DNA from: Onchocerca lupi
Lineage: Eukaryota > Nematoda > Chromadorea > Rhabditida > Onchocercidae
Reading direction: 5' to 3'
DNA: 64,000 bases
Assembly: GCA_028564675.1 (NCBI GenBank)
Contig: JAOVVO010000287.1
Span: 30,955 to 94,954 of the forward strand
The notes under the pieces were generated by a model, which had not been told where the DNA came from, made no database searches, and saw nothing but the letters and a program-made list of their open reading frames with translations. This document shows, piece by piece, positions 1-12,262 of the stretch (positions are counted from its first letter, which is position 1; each line of letters begins with the position of its first letter). Made by a program: the position numbers and the translations under genes.

Positions 1-284
1 TATTGCTGTGTCGGTGTAAGAACTCCGAACTTAGAATTTGAGTTCCAGCTCCAAATTCTCTCTTTTTAAATCCTTTCGGGACTTCTCCCCTCACTTCCCC
101 CTCACTTGATCTCCATTGTGTTTCCTCTTGATTGGCTGTCCTCACTTTGTTTATCTGTGAATTGGAGCATTTTGGCAGTAAACATGTTTATCGTCTCCAA
201 AACTGTGTCGCCCTACTTAACCTTTAGCACTTTTTGTTTACAACTGTTATTGCACAAATTGATATCTTTCGGCTTCCGTCGACA
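1..284 (-). repeat. LTR fragment (BEL/Pao-associated family), cut by the window edge
   Basis: This stretch matches the LTRs at 29,245-29,741 and 32,183-32,683. Shared blocks are the 'tttaaatcctttcg' segment, the 'ttggcagtaaacatgttta' segment and a terminus reading 'gtcgaca' at about 278-284. On the minus strand that terminus reads TGTCG, the LTR start seen in the other copies. The upstream end lies outside the window. No coding potential is inferred. Confidence 0.7.
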
Positions 285-339
285 AAAAAGAAAGAAAAGA
301 AAAAGCTTACGTTTCTATTATGTTTGATTTCACAGTGCT

Positions 340-1024
340 TGTGGGTATATAATACTTTTTGTTGTTCCATTGTCGGATTGCCAACACTGATAAAATACAT
401 TTGTAGGAATTTATGTTGACCATCTGGGAATGGAAGCAGAAAGCCGACTTTATGATAAATTTGTCCTTTCACTTTGAAAGTTGGCATGAATTGAGTTATT
501 ACAATTTCTGTCCCCAAACGATGTCATTTGAAAGCATGAGTTGTATTTCCTGATGTTATATAGGAAATGCTTTTATTCGTCGGTATTCGGCAAGCAAAGT
601 TTTTAATGGCTCTGGCGGTTTTGCAAGTTGAAGCAGTTTAATTTTTCGGCGGCGCAACACATTCTTTTCGTTTCTACATTAAATTTCAGAGCCTTATAAT
701 AAGAATACACTTCAGTCATAAGTCAATGAGAACATGCCGGTTCAAACTATAATCATCAGCTGGATTGTACTGGAATCCAAGGCGATTGTAATTGCGCCAC
801 TGTTGAACACGGAGTCGTGTTTGACACTGATTTACTGTTTCTCGTTGACGTCTTTCAATTACTCTTAGCGGTGCTCGCAATCATGTATCCTCAAGTCTGG
901 CTGCACGTCGCTCTGCTGGGATTTGAGCCATTCTTTGTCTTTTTCGCTCGTTCGCTGATACCCGTTCTTCATCATTTTGATTTGCAATTAATCGTCTCAA
1001 TACTTCCGCTTTGCAAGTAGACAT
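340..1024 (-). mobile_element. Decayed Helitron, N-terminal part of the helicase polyprotein
   Basis: Minus-strand reading from an ATG at 1,024 gives a basic Arg-rich stretch (ANERKRQRMAQ, ERRAARLE), then GFQYNPADDYS...HVLI. After a frame change there is CFQMTSFG, and after another a run containing FMPTFKVKGQIYH and LLPFPDGQHKFLQMYFI. These are characteristic of the region N-terminal to the Rep/helicase domains of animal Helitron proteins. At least one internal stop (about position 890) and two frameshifts show it is dead. No Rep or helicase motifs are present, so only the first few hundred residues survive. It lies between two LTR fragments of the same orientation, which suggests nested insertions. 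Family assignment is from remembered motif patterns, not a search. Confidence 0.72.
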
Positions 1025-1173
1025 CCTAAGTTTGATCTTTTGTGACGCATTATTTGGATGAACTAAAGCAGATCGATTGCACCCGTGTGACCGAATTTAA
1101 ACTTGAACTCGAAACTGCTCAATTGAATTGTCGGATTGTTGCTACTATGTTGCTTTGAACCCGGAACTGTTGT

Positions 1174-1464
1174 TGTTGCTCTGTCGGTATAAGAGTCCCG
1201 AACTTGAGCGTGAAATCCAGCTTCAAGTCCTGTCCTTTTAAATCATTTCGCGACTTCTGTCACCTGATCTCGATCGTGTCCTCTCTTGACCGGTTGTCCT
1301 TACTTTGTTTGTCTGTAAATCGAAGCGTTTTGGCGGCACAAATGTTTATCCTTACGATTGATGGTCCCTTTGGTTTCAAAGGAGTCGCGTTGTTTAATCG
1401 TGTTTAGCTTGACTGCATTCTTTGACTTCGCCAACATCATCCCTTCGTTTGGCTTTTTCGTCAT
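1174..1464 (-). repeat. Second LTR fragment of the same family
   Basis: Bases from about 1,174 align with position 1 onward of the first LTR copy ('gctctgtcggtataagagtc' against 'gctgtgtcggtgtaagaact'). The similarity continues through 'ttttggcggcacaaatgttta'. From about 1,360 it follows the solo LTR at 52,496-52,882 in reverse complement ('ggtccctttggtttcaaa'). The terminus is probably near 1,464 ('ttttcgtca'). The far end is not resolved. Confidence 0.55.
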
Positions 1465-1482
1465 GAATAATGAGAGAATAGT

Positions 1483-1626
1483 ATGATGGACAGGAATAAA
1501 AAGGTAAACATAGATAGGGGAGAGGAGATAAAAGGAGCAAAAAAGAGGCGAAATAGAAAAACGATAAAGAAAGAGGATGGGAGAGAAAGAAAGGGAGAAA
1601 TAGAGAGAGAGAAATATTATCAAAAA
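1483..1626. other. Purine-rich tract
   Basis: About 140 bases are almost entirely A/G on the plus strand ('gggagagaaagaaagggaga' and similar). Overlapping reading frames are low-complexity only and are not genes. Confidence 0.6.
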
Positions 1627-1631
1627 AAGCA

Positions 1632-1663
1632 TTTTTACCTGTCACACATGTTACAGGTAAAAA
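1632..1663. repeat. Perfect 11-bp inverted repeat
   Basis: TTTTTACCTGT at 1,632-1,642 is the exact reverse complement of ACAGGTAAAAA at 1,653-1,663, with a 10-base centre containing ACATGT. It could form a small hairpin or be a terminal remnant of a small foldback element. The interval from here to 2,543 shows no convincing exon. Confidence 0.6.
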
Positions 1664-2543
1664 AAAAATGTAGATATATCCATATAAAAACATGCGTCCA
1701 TTCGATTGCAACATTGTATCAAAATTCCAAAGCAATCGGTGAAGAACTTCCGGAGATTTAAGGATTAGAACAGCAAATATTTGCATTTTTATTTATATGG
1801 ATAAAATAATAAATGTTGTATAACAATAAGACGTCGTTGCGCCTTATTATTTCTTATCCACTAATAATGAAACATCATTACTAATGCAAGCATTAGAGGA
1901 TATTTAATTTCTCTCACATAGTTTTCTTTTGGAATATTCCATCTCATCCTTTAAAGTAGAAGAACCATAAGTTTATAAATATAACTCTACCTCAGTAAAT
2001 CATTTCATTTTGTTTGTTTTCCTAATATGTTTACCATCTCCGTTTCTTCGATCACAATCTTTTCTTAAACACTACAACTCTGATTTTTGTTTCCTCCTGT
2101 AAATGAATGCTGAGAAAAAAAAATCATAAATAATCTCTTCTTGATCTAAAATATTCGGACTATTCAAAAGCCTCGTTCTGTTTTACTAATAACCTCTCTT
2201 TTTTTCTATAGTTCGTTAGAAGGTTTAATATTGTCGTATAGTTTTTCCCGATCTCTTCAGTTCTACGTATCTTAATGCCATCATAAGGACGAAATTGAAG
2301 TACAGAATTGCTTTACTGCCACAAGAAATGGGAATCCATTGGTTATTCTTTCCGTTTCATTATTATTTTCGTTATTTTTTACAACTTGGATTTAGTGCTT
2401 GCAAAGATGATTTCGTTGATCTTATCTTCATTTTTTATCATTGTAAGACATCAAATCTCGATTTTTTTAACTTATAAAGCATTGTGTTATCTGAAATATG
2501 TTACACTGCTACTCTCGACATTCTATAATTTCGGATGTTGCAG

Positions 2544-5500
2544 CTGGTGATCCTTTGCAAATTGCACTGTTCTATGTAGCAAATGATGTTTGCCAGAAAG
2601 CAAAGAAAAAAGGAGATTCACATGTCTTACTTCAAGCATTTGCACCACATTGGGTCAGTGCCATATCGTATTCCAGGTAGTTTTGTTTTTGAAATAAATT
2701 TTAAAATGGCTTTATTTGCTTAAAAGCACTCGCAAATATGTAATTTTATTAATGTTAGGAGCATAAGATTAAAATTCGAGAGTTTTATATTATTTTAAGA
2801 TCAGTTTTTCTTCGTAACATTTTCTTGCTGTTATGAGGATATTAAAGCACGTCTGACATAATCATTTTGGACCTTTTGTGCATAGTTTTGTTTTTCACCA
2901 ATTTTTTTTGCATTGTTCTTATCACAGACTATTCTCAAGCAAAAGGATTAATTATATTATTTATGTATATCATATTTTGGAAAAATGTGAATTTCAACAA
3001 TCACTAGTCATGTCATTGTGAAGTTCGGGTAATACCAATTATTTCTTTTTCTATTTTAGAGGTAGTGAAAATGTTCAGAAAGCTGTTAATAGAATACTTG
3101 ACATATTCGAAGAGCGTCAAATTTATTCAAAATCGCAACTGGCTGATATGCGTGCTGCACAAAGTAAGTGTTAAGAGCATTATAATATTGTTTTCCGGTA
3201 TAATTAGATAATTAGAACGTTTCAATTTTCTGGTTACTTTCAGCTGCTATTCAGTAAAAGTTATGTGGATTCATGTGCTTTATTTTGTTTCAAATAATAT
3301 GTGTAAATACCTTTCTAAGATTATAAAGTTAAAACTTTCAGATTAGGAATCATTGCTAATATAATAAAGCCCGTATAATTTGAATAAATTTTTTAATTTT
3401 TGTGTTCGGAATTTATTGTATCTTACATTTATGAACAATCAGTTCAGATGATAGCAATGAATTGGAAGATAATACGTTAATTGATTTCGATATTGGATGT
3501 CTAATACGTGACGTTGAAGGTTATCATAAAGGGAATTTAGTTATGGAACGTGCAAGAGAATTACTTTCTAGAAGCGATTTCAATTTTAAAGATAAAATAA
3601 AGAATAGGATGAAAGGTAAGTGAAATTACTGAAATATAAAGCTTTATGAATTTATTTTTTGTTCAATCAACTGTTCAAGAAATTTATCATTGTTGACCCA
3701 AATGAAATGTTAATTCTTGATTTGTAAGTAAATGTTTTCTTCAATATTACATATAGCTGAAAATATGTGCTAATGAAATTTAATAAGAAAACTCTATGAT
3801 TTATTTTTATTCCAAAACTTTAGCAAATAAGAGTTTTTCATTTCGTATGTTTTATAGATCGTCGAGATGGTGAGAAATTTATGGGGGAAATTGAACAGTC
3901 TTACACAAAGCTAACAGATTTTTTCGGAGCATTAGCAAAACACCGTAAACGTGGACAGCATCTTCTGGGTGAAATTGAACGAGCCAAGCGTTGCTTCACT
4001 TTACAGCTACGAGATGTGACGGTCGTGGAAGATGTATGCAGTTTGTTTAAATACTTTATAATGAGTAAGATGTTGTTTGAGGAAATAAGAAGAATAATAT
4101 TAAAAAACAATACTCCATTTATAATATTATTATGATTTATCGTCAAATTGAGCTTCTATCAGTTAAATATTTGAGTGGGATTTTAGCATTTCAAATTGTT
4201 TTTTTTTTTTTTAGGCTTACCAAAAATTTGGTACTGGGATCAATGAAGTTTGTGCGGAAGTGGAAGAAATGTTGAAAACAAGTGTTTATCCAGGTGCTTC
4301 ACCTCCACGTGATGCCCCCTCACCAACAGCCAATGATGATCCATTTAGAGAAGGCGTCGAAATTGCATTCAAACGTAAGTTTCCGAAATTTAATTTTTGC
4401 TGTATACTTATAGAGTTCATTAATCAGATTTTCGTTTCGCTCATTAAATTTTCAGTTACTCTTCCCTCTTTTTTGCTGCGCTGCTAATGAAAACAATTGT
4501 AGAAATGAGAGGACCACAATGCGGTTCTAGCTCACTATTGCCATTACCAAAACTGGTGCCCGCTAAAGAAGAATCTGTTGTTACACCTGGTAAATATTAG
4601 TTTTTTTTTTTTTTTTTTTTGCAAATCGAACTTGAAATTTTTCTTATTTTGGGTCAGAGCAATCTCATTATTTATCTTCTGCTATTCTAGATCTTCATTT
4701 TTATTTAAAAAATTTTTATAAATAATTGTTGATTAATAATAGATTTCCAATATTCTATAGAGAACTTTAGATTCACTTCAAACCGATCAATCATTCAGGG
4801 GTTCGGCACATATGTTAAAAATGATGGAAGGGATCCGATCAAGTGAGGTGAATTTTTTTTTTGTATTCCTGTTTTTCTTTTATTTTACTTCCATATTCAT
4901 TAATCAGTTCGGAAAATAACCTGGGTCGCCTAACAGTATCGAATTATATCATGATAAGACAAAAATTCTTTATATTCTATAAATTCAATATATTCTATAT
5001 TGTTGGGATGGTTCGAATACATTAGATCGCTAATATTCTAGCTAACATGATAGTTTTGAATAACTACAAGATCTTAGTGATTGTAGGACTAATTTTATAT
5101 TTCGCATTTATATTTTTTCCGTCTACTGAACATCTCAGAACGATAAAGTCTCAAATAGAAATTTGTTTTCAGACATCTAGAATAAATTCACCGTCATCAG
5201 TTGTATCTGATCCACGTCTTGCGTCTTATTCAGTCACTGCCTGCTTGTCATCAGCTCAACCTACTGCTGCAATTGCTGGTTCATCCTTCTCACTACCATC
5301 ACATGCTTCTTCATCTGGCTCAATAGTATCTTCCAATCCTCCAAATCAATCCCAAGCATCTCAGATATTACCGTTCCAGTTCGTTAGTTCTGCATCATTT
5401 CCCAGCGCAGTAACAATGCAAGACACGCAGACTTCGCCATCAAATGGTAATCTTCCACATTGGATGCATGATTCGTCGTCGAATTTCTCCATATCATTAC

Positions 5501-6450
5501 CCTCTTCTGCAGCAGGAACTATGGTAGATGTTGCATCCATTTCTAGCACCACAAATTCTCTACAAACACCAATCATTTCTAGTCAGTTGCATGATAGCCA
5601 AGCAGTAAACACCACGGCCGTTCTCCATAATCATGGAAGCCAACTATCACCACTAAATACCAATCCGCAAATCGGATCATTCCCACAATCTAATACACTT
5701 TCTGGAATGTTACCACCACCGCCACCGAATGTGCGTTCATCGATGGAAATACCGATATTGAATAATTTCGTACCTGCTGCAGTGCCACCTTATCCTGTAA
5801 CATCCGTAACTTCTATTCCATCACCAACATCAGTTCCATTTTCTCCCAACTCTTTCACTGTCCCACCACCAAGAGCTATAATTATGCCACCACCAACTTC
5901 CTTAAATATACCTCCACCTAATATTATGGACTGTCCAGCACCTGGCCCTTTTCCTCTAAGCACTAGCAGTTTCTATCCGGCTACTTCTTTGATTTCATGT
6001 ACATTTTCCTCGCCATTGCCGTCCAGCTCTAACTCTGTTACAATAGCTTCTACAACTACTGTAGATTCCAGAAGACCACTAACGAATGGTGACAACAACA
6101 ATAGTATCATCGATCCAGCAAAGATCAATGGTGATTTACGTCATGAACCCAGAAATCACTTCGGAAATTACGGTATCACATTGGATAACCGTGTAGACCG
6201 TCGGTCATTTGGAGTATTTCGTGGAGGCGATGACATTAGTCGTGGAAATCTGCGAGATCCACGTGGGCGCGATAGAGATCGTGATCATAATGGTAATCGA
6301 GGATCGCAACAGCAGCTTCATAATAACGGTGGTAGGCGTTATTCTAGTGATAGTCGTAATCGTATTCCTCGTTACAGAGATTATGATGATCGTCGCTCTC
6401 GACATCACTACGAATCACTACGCGATGATTTTAGTCGTAATCGGAGATAA
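2544..6450 (+). CDS. RPRD/CID-domain protein binding the RNA polymerase II C-terminal domain (5' partial)
   Basis: Proposed exons: 2544-2676, 3060-3163, 3448-3615, 3858-4033, 4215-4374, 4503-4589, 4771-4847, 5173-6450. All junctions are GT-AG and phases agree, giving at least 726 residues. The first exons encode the second half of a CID domain (IALFYVANDVCQKAK, then NRILDIFEERQIYS), the helical fold that grips the phosphorylated Pol II CTD in RPRD1/RPRD2 and C. elegans CIDS proteins. A helical region follows (residues about 100-230) with coiled-coil character. The last exon encodes about 425 residues: Ser/Thr/Pro-rich with Pro runs, then an Arg/Asp/Asn-rich tail. This layout resembles RPRD2 more than the short RPRD1. 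The N-terminal half of the CID should lie upstream of 2,544 but I could not find it with an open frame. The gene is expected to act in the nucleus on transcription and 3' processing. Confidence 0.82.
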
Positions 6451-8722
6451 TATGATTAAAATTTTTAATTCTCATATTTTGAATTAGAATGCCAAAACGT
6501 GAATCCATGAGTAAAATCTTAAATTGATTTAAAGCAGTTGTAATTTTCCAGTGTATTTGCGCTTTCTAATATGTTTTGGATAGTTTCAGATGAATTTGTC
6601 ATTTTGTACTTGTTTGAATATAAAAATTATTCAACTTTAGATTCTAAGATTGCATTGTTAGTTATATGATGTACATATTTTATTCTTCAGTTTTGTGCTT
6701 TTCTTATTATATTTTATACCATTTTCTTAAGTAGCCTTTGCAATATTATTTAATCTTGAAATCTCTTTTTTATCATTTCAGGATACATTTTCATATTTTG
6801 ACTAGTCCCCTTTCTTGTTTCATTGTAATGTTATATCCAAATTTCTTCACAAGACGCGGTAAAATAGGTAAACTTACGCTACTCGTAAACACTTCTAGCA
6901 TAATAGAATTAAAATAAAAAAGAACTGAAGTTTGTAGGGAGAGCATGAGCGGAAGATTCCAGTATTGTGCATAAAAGCATTTATTGTAAGTCAACATGGG
7001 TGAAGTATAAGCGGATAATTATTCAATGTAAACTATAAGCCAGGCAATTATTCAGCAGCACGATTAGTTTTTGCTGCACTTTTTTTTTTCTAGCATTTCG
7101 GGTCAGATTAATTCCGCCTCATATCGTTTCCAGAAATTGAATTGGTCAGATTCGATGAATCTGATATATAGATACCGAATGCTGTATATCTTATTCTAAT
7201 CATGGATGAGATCAAGCAAAACTCCTCAAGACTTACCAGTTGGCAGGAAGAAAATTGCAGCATTTTGGTCATTTTCTATTAATAGAAGCGCTCCTTGAAA
7301 CATAATAATCTGAAATTAAATGTGTTATTTAGAAATATTGTAATATCCCATTATTCTTTACATATTGAAAAAATTATTTGTCTTCAATTTCCATTCCTGA
7401 TATTTTACTGGATAAGTTATTAGTGGCTGTTGCTGTTGTTTATAGAGTGTTTTGTCGTCATTAAATCTCATCCATTCTGTTTTAGCTACTTTTCTGGCTT
7501 GTTAGGGAAGAGTTGAAGTCAGTGAGAGGATAGACATGCTGCTTCAAAAAAAGCTTCACCTGAGTGGGAGGAAATGTCAAATGCAATTTATTACAAAATG
7601 TTCTTGCAATCAAATTTTGTCGAAATTCACCTTTCACTGACGGAAATTCAACTTTTTTGAAGGGCTGGAAAATGGTTATTTGATAAGAAAGTATCAAGCA
7701 GAATAAAAACTGTGGGAGCCCCGCAGTTTGTCAGCAGAAGTTCAACGTCTCATTGCTGAAGATAATTGTGGGGCACGGTGGGTTTTTTGCTACAACGGAT
7801 GAGAATTTTGAATTAGCGCTTTCAGGGGTCTGTGTCGGCCTTCTGCCAAAAATTTAATATTTTCTTTTCGATTATGTTATCTAGTTCTTATGCTTGTTTC
7901 GTCGTTATCTGAACGGTTCTCGGGTGCATTAAGAGTGCTGAGGGTTTCATTTCAGGTGCTTGACTTGGAGCATTGGTGACACGGACCTATCCTGAACGGT
8001 TGCAGTTCTAGTTCTTTTGTTACACATTGGTAAGACCAAAATACTTTTTGTAGGCGATTAAATAAGGAATGAAACAAGGACAACTTTTTGCATTTTTGCA
8101 CTGAATGTTTCGTACATCCTGGAGATGACTGTACCACCTGAGATATTTGTATGAGGAAACGATGCTCTTATCTAATTTAATTCTTCGGAATATTTATTCC
8201 ATTTGTTTCCTGTTTCACCACTTTCTATTGTTTTCTTTAAATAATTTGATGAATACATTATTTGTTTATGGAACTTCCTCATATTTTTCATTCATTGGAA
8301 GCAATGTCTAAACCAGCCGTAGAGGAAAAGGAGTAATTAATCTCTGCATTCAGTGTTACATTCATTGTATAAAATAAAAAAATATAAGTTGATATGTAGA
8401 GTTAAGAGAGAGGCAAAACATATTCATTTACACTAAAGAGCAGATTACTTGAAGGAGCGATCCTTTATCTCAAAATCTATGAAATCTGAACCTTGTTACT
8501 GGTCTCAGTAAGCTTTTAATAATCCTAATTTGTCCTATTATGCATGTATTTTTCAATTATGTATCAATGGAGTTGATTTTTTACCAGATATATAAGTGTA
8601 ACAGATTTGAAAGTTGGAGATCTAATGGGTTAGAAATCTTGGTATAAGTTGAAGAATTTAATTGTAAATATGAGTCCTGAATAGAACGTTATTCATATTT
8701 TTGTTTATAGCCAAACATCAGA
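6451..8722. other. Intergenic, no gene seen
   Basis: The first few hundred bases are probably 3' UTR of the RPRD-like gene. The remainder is AT-rich with only short open frames lacking splice context or recognisable motifs on either strand. Confidence 0.5.
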
Positions 8723-9952
8723 ATGGTTTGGCCGTTCAATTCGACAAAGCCTGCACCAGCATCTTCGCCCAACTCGTCTTATTCAGAGACACAATCAGCT
8801 TCAATATCTGATTTAGCAGTAATGGATTCAACAATATCTGACTTAAGTAGCTCATTGGATTCTGATAAAGATAGTGGTATGGCCGGTTTAGAGAGATCTC
8901 CGATATTTGCGTTGGATCAGTTGAAGCAAGCTGGCGTACCATTTGAGAAGCAATTGTCGCCTTACCTGCAAATGGATCCTACTGTTTTCCGGGAATCTAC
9001 ACCTCAGTAAGTTGTAAATGTTAGATGTACTCTACTTTTTATTGTTTATTTTTTGGAAAAAACTCCATTACTTAAATTTGAAAGAACAATAATTTTCTTT
9101 CAAGAAGTTTCTGCAGTTATGTTGTGTTGATATCTATGAGATTTTCTTTTTTTTTTTTCAAAAAAGTGGGAAAATTTTTTTTTTCTCACAACAAAGTAGC
9201 ATTTAATTAGTAACGGAGTAATAATGTTGCATATTTTCATGTATATTGTTCCCGGTGAATCGAAAGGAGAATTAGAATTTGCAATGGGGAGGATTGGATG
9301 GGCTGTTTTAGGCGGCTACATGCTGGGTAGTATGCGCGGTATTCTACCGGAATTACGGAATCCTAATACGAGGCAGCTAGTGAGGATTATTTTCACTTTC
9401 ATGGAACTTTTTTTTTGACATTGGATTCTGACTTCGTAAATTCTTAAAATTTCAATTATTTCCGCGACTTTTTAATTAATCATGTTTTGTTTAGCCTTTT
9501 AAACCGTTCATGACTCGTTTGATGAATTCTTCGGTAAAACATGGTAGTGGTTTCGCTCATCCAGTTGGTTCCATTGTTTTCATATTCTCAGTTGCTGACA
9601 TGATTTTTGGAAAACTACGTGCGAAAGATGATCTTAATGCTCTTGGTAAAATTCCAGCCGTTAAATTCATTTCGTCGTTTAATTTAAAGTTTAACAATCG
9701 AAATTGCGAAATGTCACCTGAACTTTGGAGTCTTTTTCTTTTTATCTTACTGATTCGAATTTTGCTGTTTTAGCTGCTGGTGCTGTTACTGGTGGACTCT
9801 TTCGATGTGCACATGGCTTACACGCTTCAATGACTGGTGCTGGTATTGGATTAGTTGCAGCTTTCATTTGGTTGTTGAGTGATCATGATAGTCGAAATAG
9901 ATTATGGGAAATGCGAAAGCATTTAATGGGCAAACAAGATTACAGTTATTAA
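8723..9952 (+). CDS. timm-23: TIM23, mitochondrial inner-membrane translocase channel subunit
   Basis: Proposed exons: 8723-9006, 9211-9379, 9495-9645, 9774-9952, about 260 residues. The ATG follows a 'tttatag' acceptor, consistent with trans-splicing just upstream. Residues 1-90 are a Ser-rich, soluble intermembrane-space region ending in LSPYLQMDP, which matches the conserved LxPYLxxDP of TIM23. The rest is the four-helix Tim17/22/23 domain: GELEFAMGRIGWAVLGG, the glycine-rich first helix, then GSGFAHPVGSIVFIFS and AAGAVTGGLFRCAHG. It forms the presequence translocase with Tim17/Tim50. The start of exon 2 is uncertain: the only acceptor in phase adds about 13 hydrophobic residues before IVPGESKG that I would not expect. 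A poly(A) signal AATAAA lies at 10,043-10,048. Confidence 0.9.
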
Positions 9953-10305
9953 TTCGAATTTTAGTTTCGTTTTTTAGAATCTATAGTTCTTTTGTGGTTG
10001 AATTAATTATTGGCGTGTTCAGGGAAACTGTAGTCAAAATTTAATAAATGACTAGCCTTCGAATTTCTACTTGTAGAATTAAAAATTTTTGGTCATCGTT
10101 TCAATTTTTTGTCGCAAAGTATGTGCTTTTTCAAGTTAAGAAATTATTTTGTACATGATGAATTCTTTGTTTCTTTACTTTTCATAAATGAAGTTCACGA
10201 AGATGTTTCGTTTGAAATCACTTTATGTGGATAAATGCTCGATTACTTTTCATTACGAATAATAGGTTTCGAAAACAAATATCATGAATGATTTGCTGTT
10301 TCTCT

Positions 10306-10308
<3 letters not shown>

Positions 10309-10364
<56 letters not shown>
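10309..10364. repeat. (TA)n microsatellite
   Basis: An uninterrupted TA dinucleotide run of about 56 bases. It is followed by 'gcttaaaaaagagtttt', and nearly the same flank follows the second TA run ending at 10,549. Confidence 0.95.
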
Positions 10365-10365
<1 letters not shown>

Positions 10366-10510
10366 CTTAAAAAAGAGTTTTCAAGTTAACTGCAAAAGAA
10401 GATATTGGTATGGCAAATCTCTTTGTTGAGGAATCAAAATATCGTATTGGAACAAGTTATGAATCAATACAGAAAGCTTTCCGTGCTTTGAATGTTCCTC
10501 CTTCATGTAG

Positions 10511-10549
<39 letters not shown>
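10511..10549. repeat. Second (TA)n microsatellite with shared 3' flank
   Basis: TA-rich run ending in 'atatatagcttaaaaaag', the same junction as the run ending at 10,364. This points to a local duplication. Between the two runs, 10,384-10,510 reads open in one frame (for example GMANLFVEESKYRIG) but has no start, splice context or known family. Confidence 0.85.
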
Positions 10550-12262
10550 GCTTAAAAAAGTTTTCCTTATTAGAGAGGAGTTAGTTGGTAGCATGTTGAC
10601 AATTAAGTATTGTCTGGAGAAGGTTTTAGGTAGTGCAATCAAGTTCTGACGTAGTGCTATAAATATGTCGAGAAGCGGAAGTGATCCATCGCAATCTTGA
10701 ACTGTTGATATGGATTTTAGAAAGTTGACATGCTTTTTCTCAAAAAGTTGCTCATCAAAGCGATCATGGACGATTTACAAATTTCTCTTGTCGAGCAGTT
10801 TTACACACGAGGCAATGGAGCTGAAATTAGCAATTGTCGGGGAGGTTGAAGTTATTAAATATTGATGGATTTTTGTTCCATCAGTGTTTTTGTTGTACTC
10901 TAAAGAGACATATACCGGAATCTTTAATGATTCGATTTTGGAATTTGTATTTTTCATCAAGTCACGCAACTGCAATTTGTCATCTTCAGTGCTTTATGTG
11001 TATTGGATTATCGGAATCGATGATATGAATGCTAGTATTGACTGCCTATATCTCAAATCTGATCATCTATGATGATAACACCGCATAGTAGGTGTCAGTT
11101 TACGACCAAAGTTCGATTTTCTTCTTTAAATAATACTTTATTTACATAGCAAGGTGCAGTCTTTTTCATCGAACGATAAGTTCTTTACATTGAGAATATT
11201 GTTGACTGCTTGTGCTATGATTTCCCAGATGTAAACTGATGGAATCCCTTTAGCATGGACTTCTGCTACTTACTAAATACGAAGAATGAAAAATTTTCTT
11301 CGCTTGAAATTTTTCTTCTCTACTGTTCTATTCAAATACATGCTTTGACAGCTTAGATTTATCTTTAATTTCGCTAATAATAGTTTGCTAGTCGTATTTA
11401 ATCTTCAGAATCATTGGAAAACAAGCAAGTATAAACTTAATTTCGGTTTCGAATCTCTTGAAGAAATATTTAGATTTTTGTTGAGAATTAAAAACTTTTC
11501 TTAATATTTTAGAAGATATAAGAAGATATGTACATCATGCTGAACTGTGGGATGAAACTTTGCATTATTTCATATTCTACCATTCATTAAATGATAGTAA
11601 GCAATTCCGTACAAAAATACGACACAATTTATATCGGTAACGGAATATACTCAATAGCTCAATACTCAATAGCTTACTCAATAGCTTGGACTGCGAATTA
11701 ATTTATAGATTCCCTTATGTTGATTTGCATATTTTATTGATGATTCATATCATTTGCACCTACTGAAGAGAGAATCCTTCCGTTTAGATAAATTAGTTGA
11801 TCTCTACATTCTTTTCATTGTAGCATATTTTTGACAGTCTGGTTCATATTGTTGATAACTTGAAAGAGATTAGTTCTAAATCATTTTGTTTATCCGTGTT
11901 TCTTGAAATTCTGTTGAATATTTATCGTTCACTCCATCTAACAGTCTGTAATTACTTTTATATTAGCGCCGTACATTGAAAATTATAGCTATGACGCAAC
12001 TTTTAACGCTCTTTACAATTTAATTCGTTCATGTAATCATCACTTCTGCAATTGTTATAGCATACAAACCTTCTAGCTATTCAAACTTTGCTACTATTTA
12101 AGACTGATTGCTATTTAGACGCGCTTATATTGTTTAGTATAATTGTAGAGCACCTAAAAAATAATAATTCTTTGACATTCTCTAACATCTGTTCGTGTCA
12201 AAAGAAAATATTATTTCAAACTTTAGTTTTTCAAAATTTTTTACTTTACAGGGAAGTTGAAT
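10550..12262. other. Intergenic, no gene seen
   Basis: AT-rich sequence with scattered short frames only. A small array of 'actcaatagct' units sits at about 11,648-11,692. Bases 12,250-12,262 are the putative trans-splice acceptor ('tttactttacag') and short 5' UTR of the next gene. Confidence 0.45.

Noticed and set aside
1300..1786. Minus-strand frames rich in Ser/Leu/Phe
   Set aside because: Translation of a purine-rich tract and an LTR fragment; low complexity only.
6205..6487. Alternative frames within the Arg/Asp-rich tail of the RPRD-like gene
   Set aside because: Shadow frames of a repetitive coding sequence.
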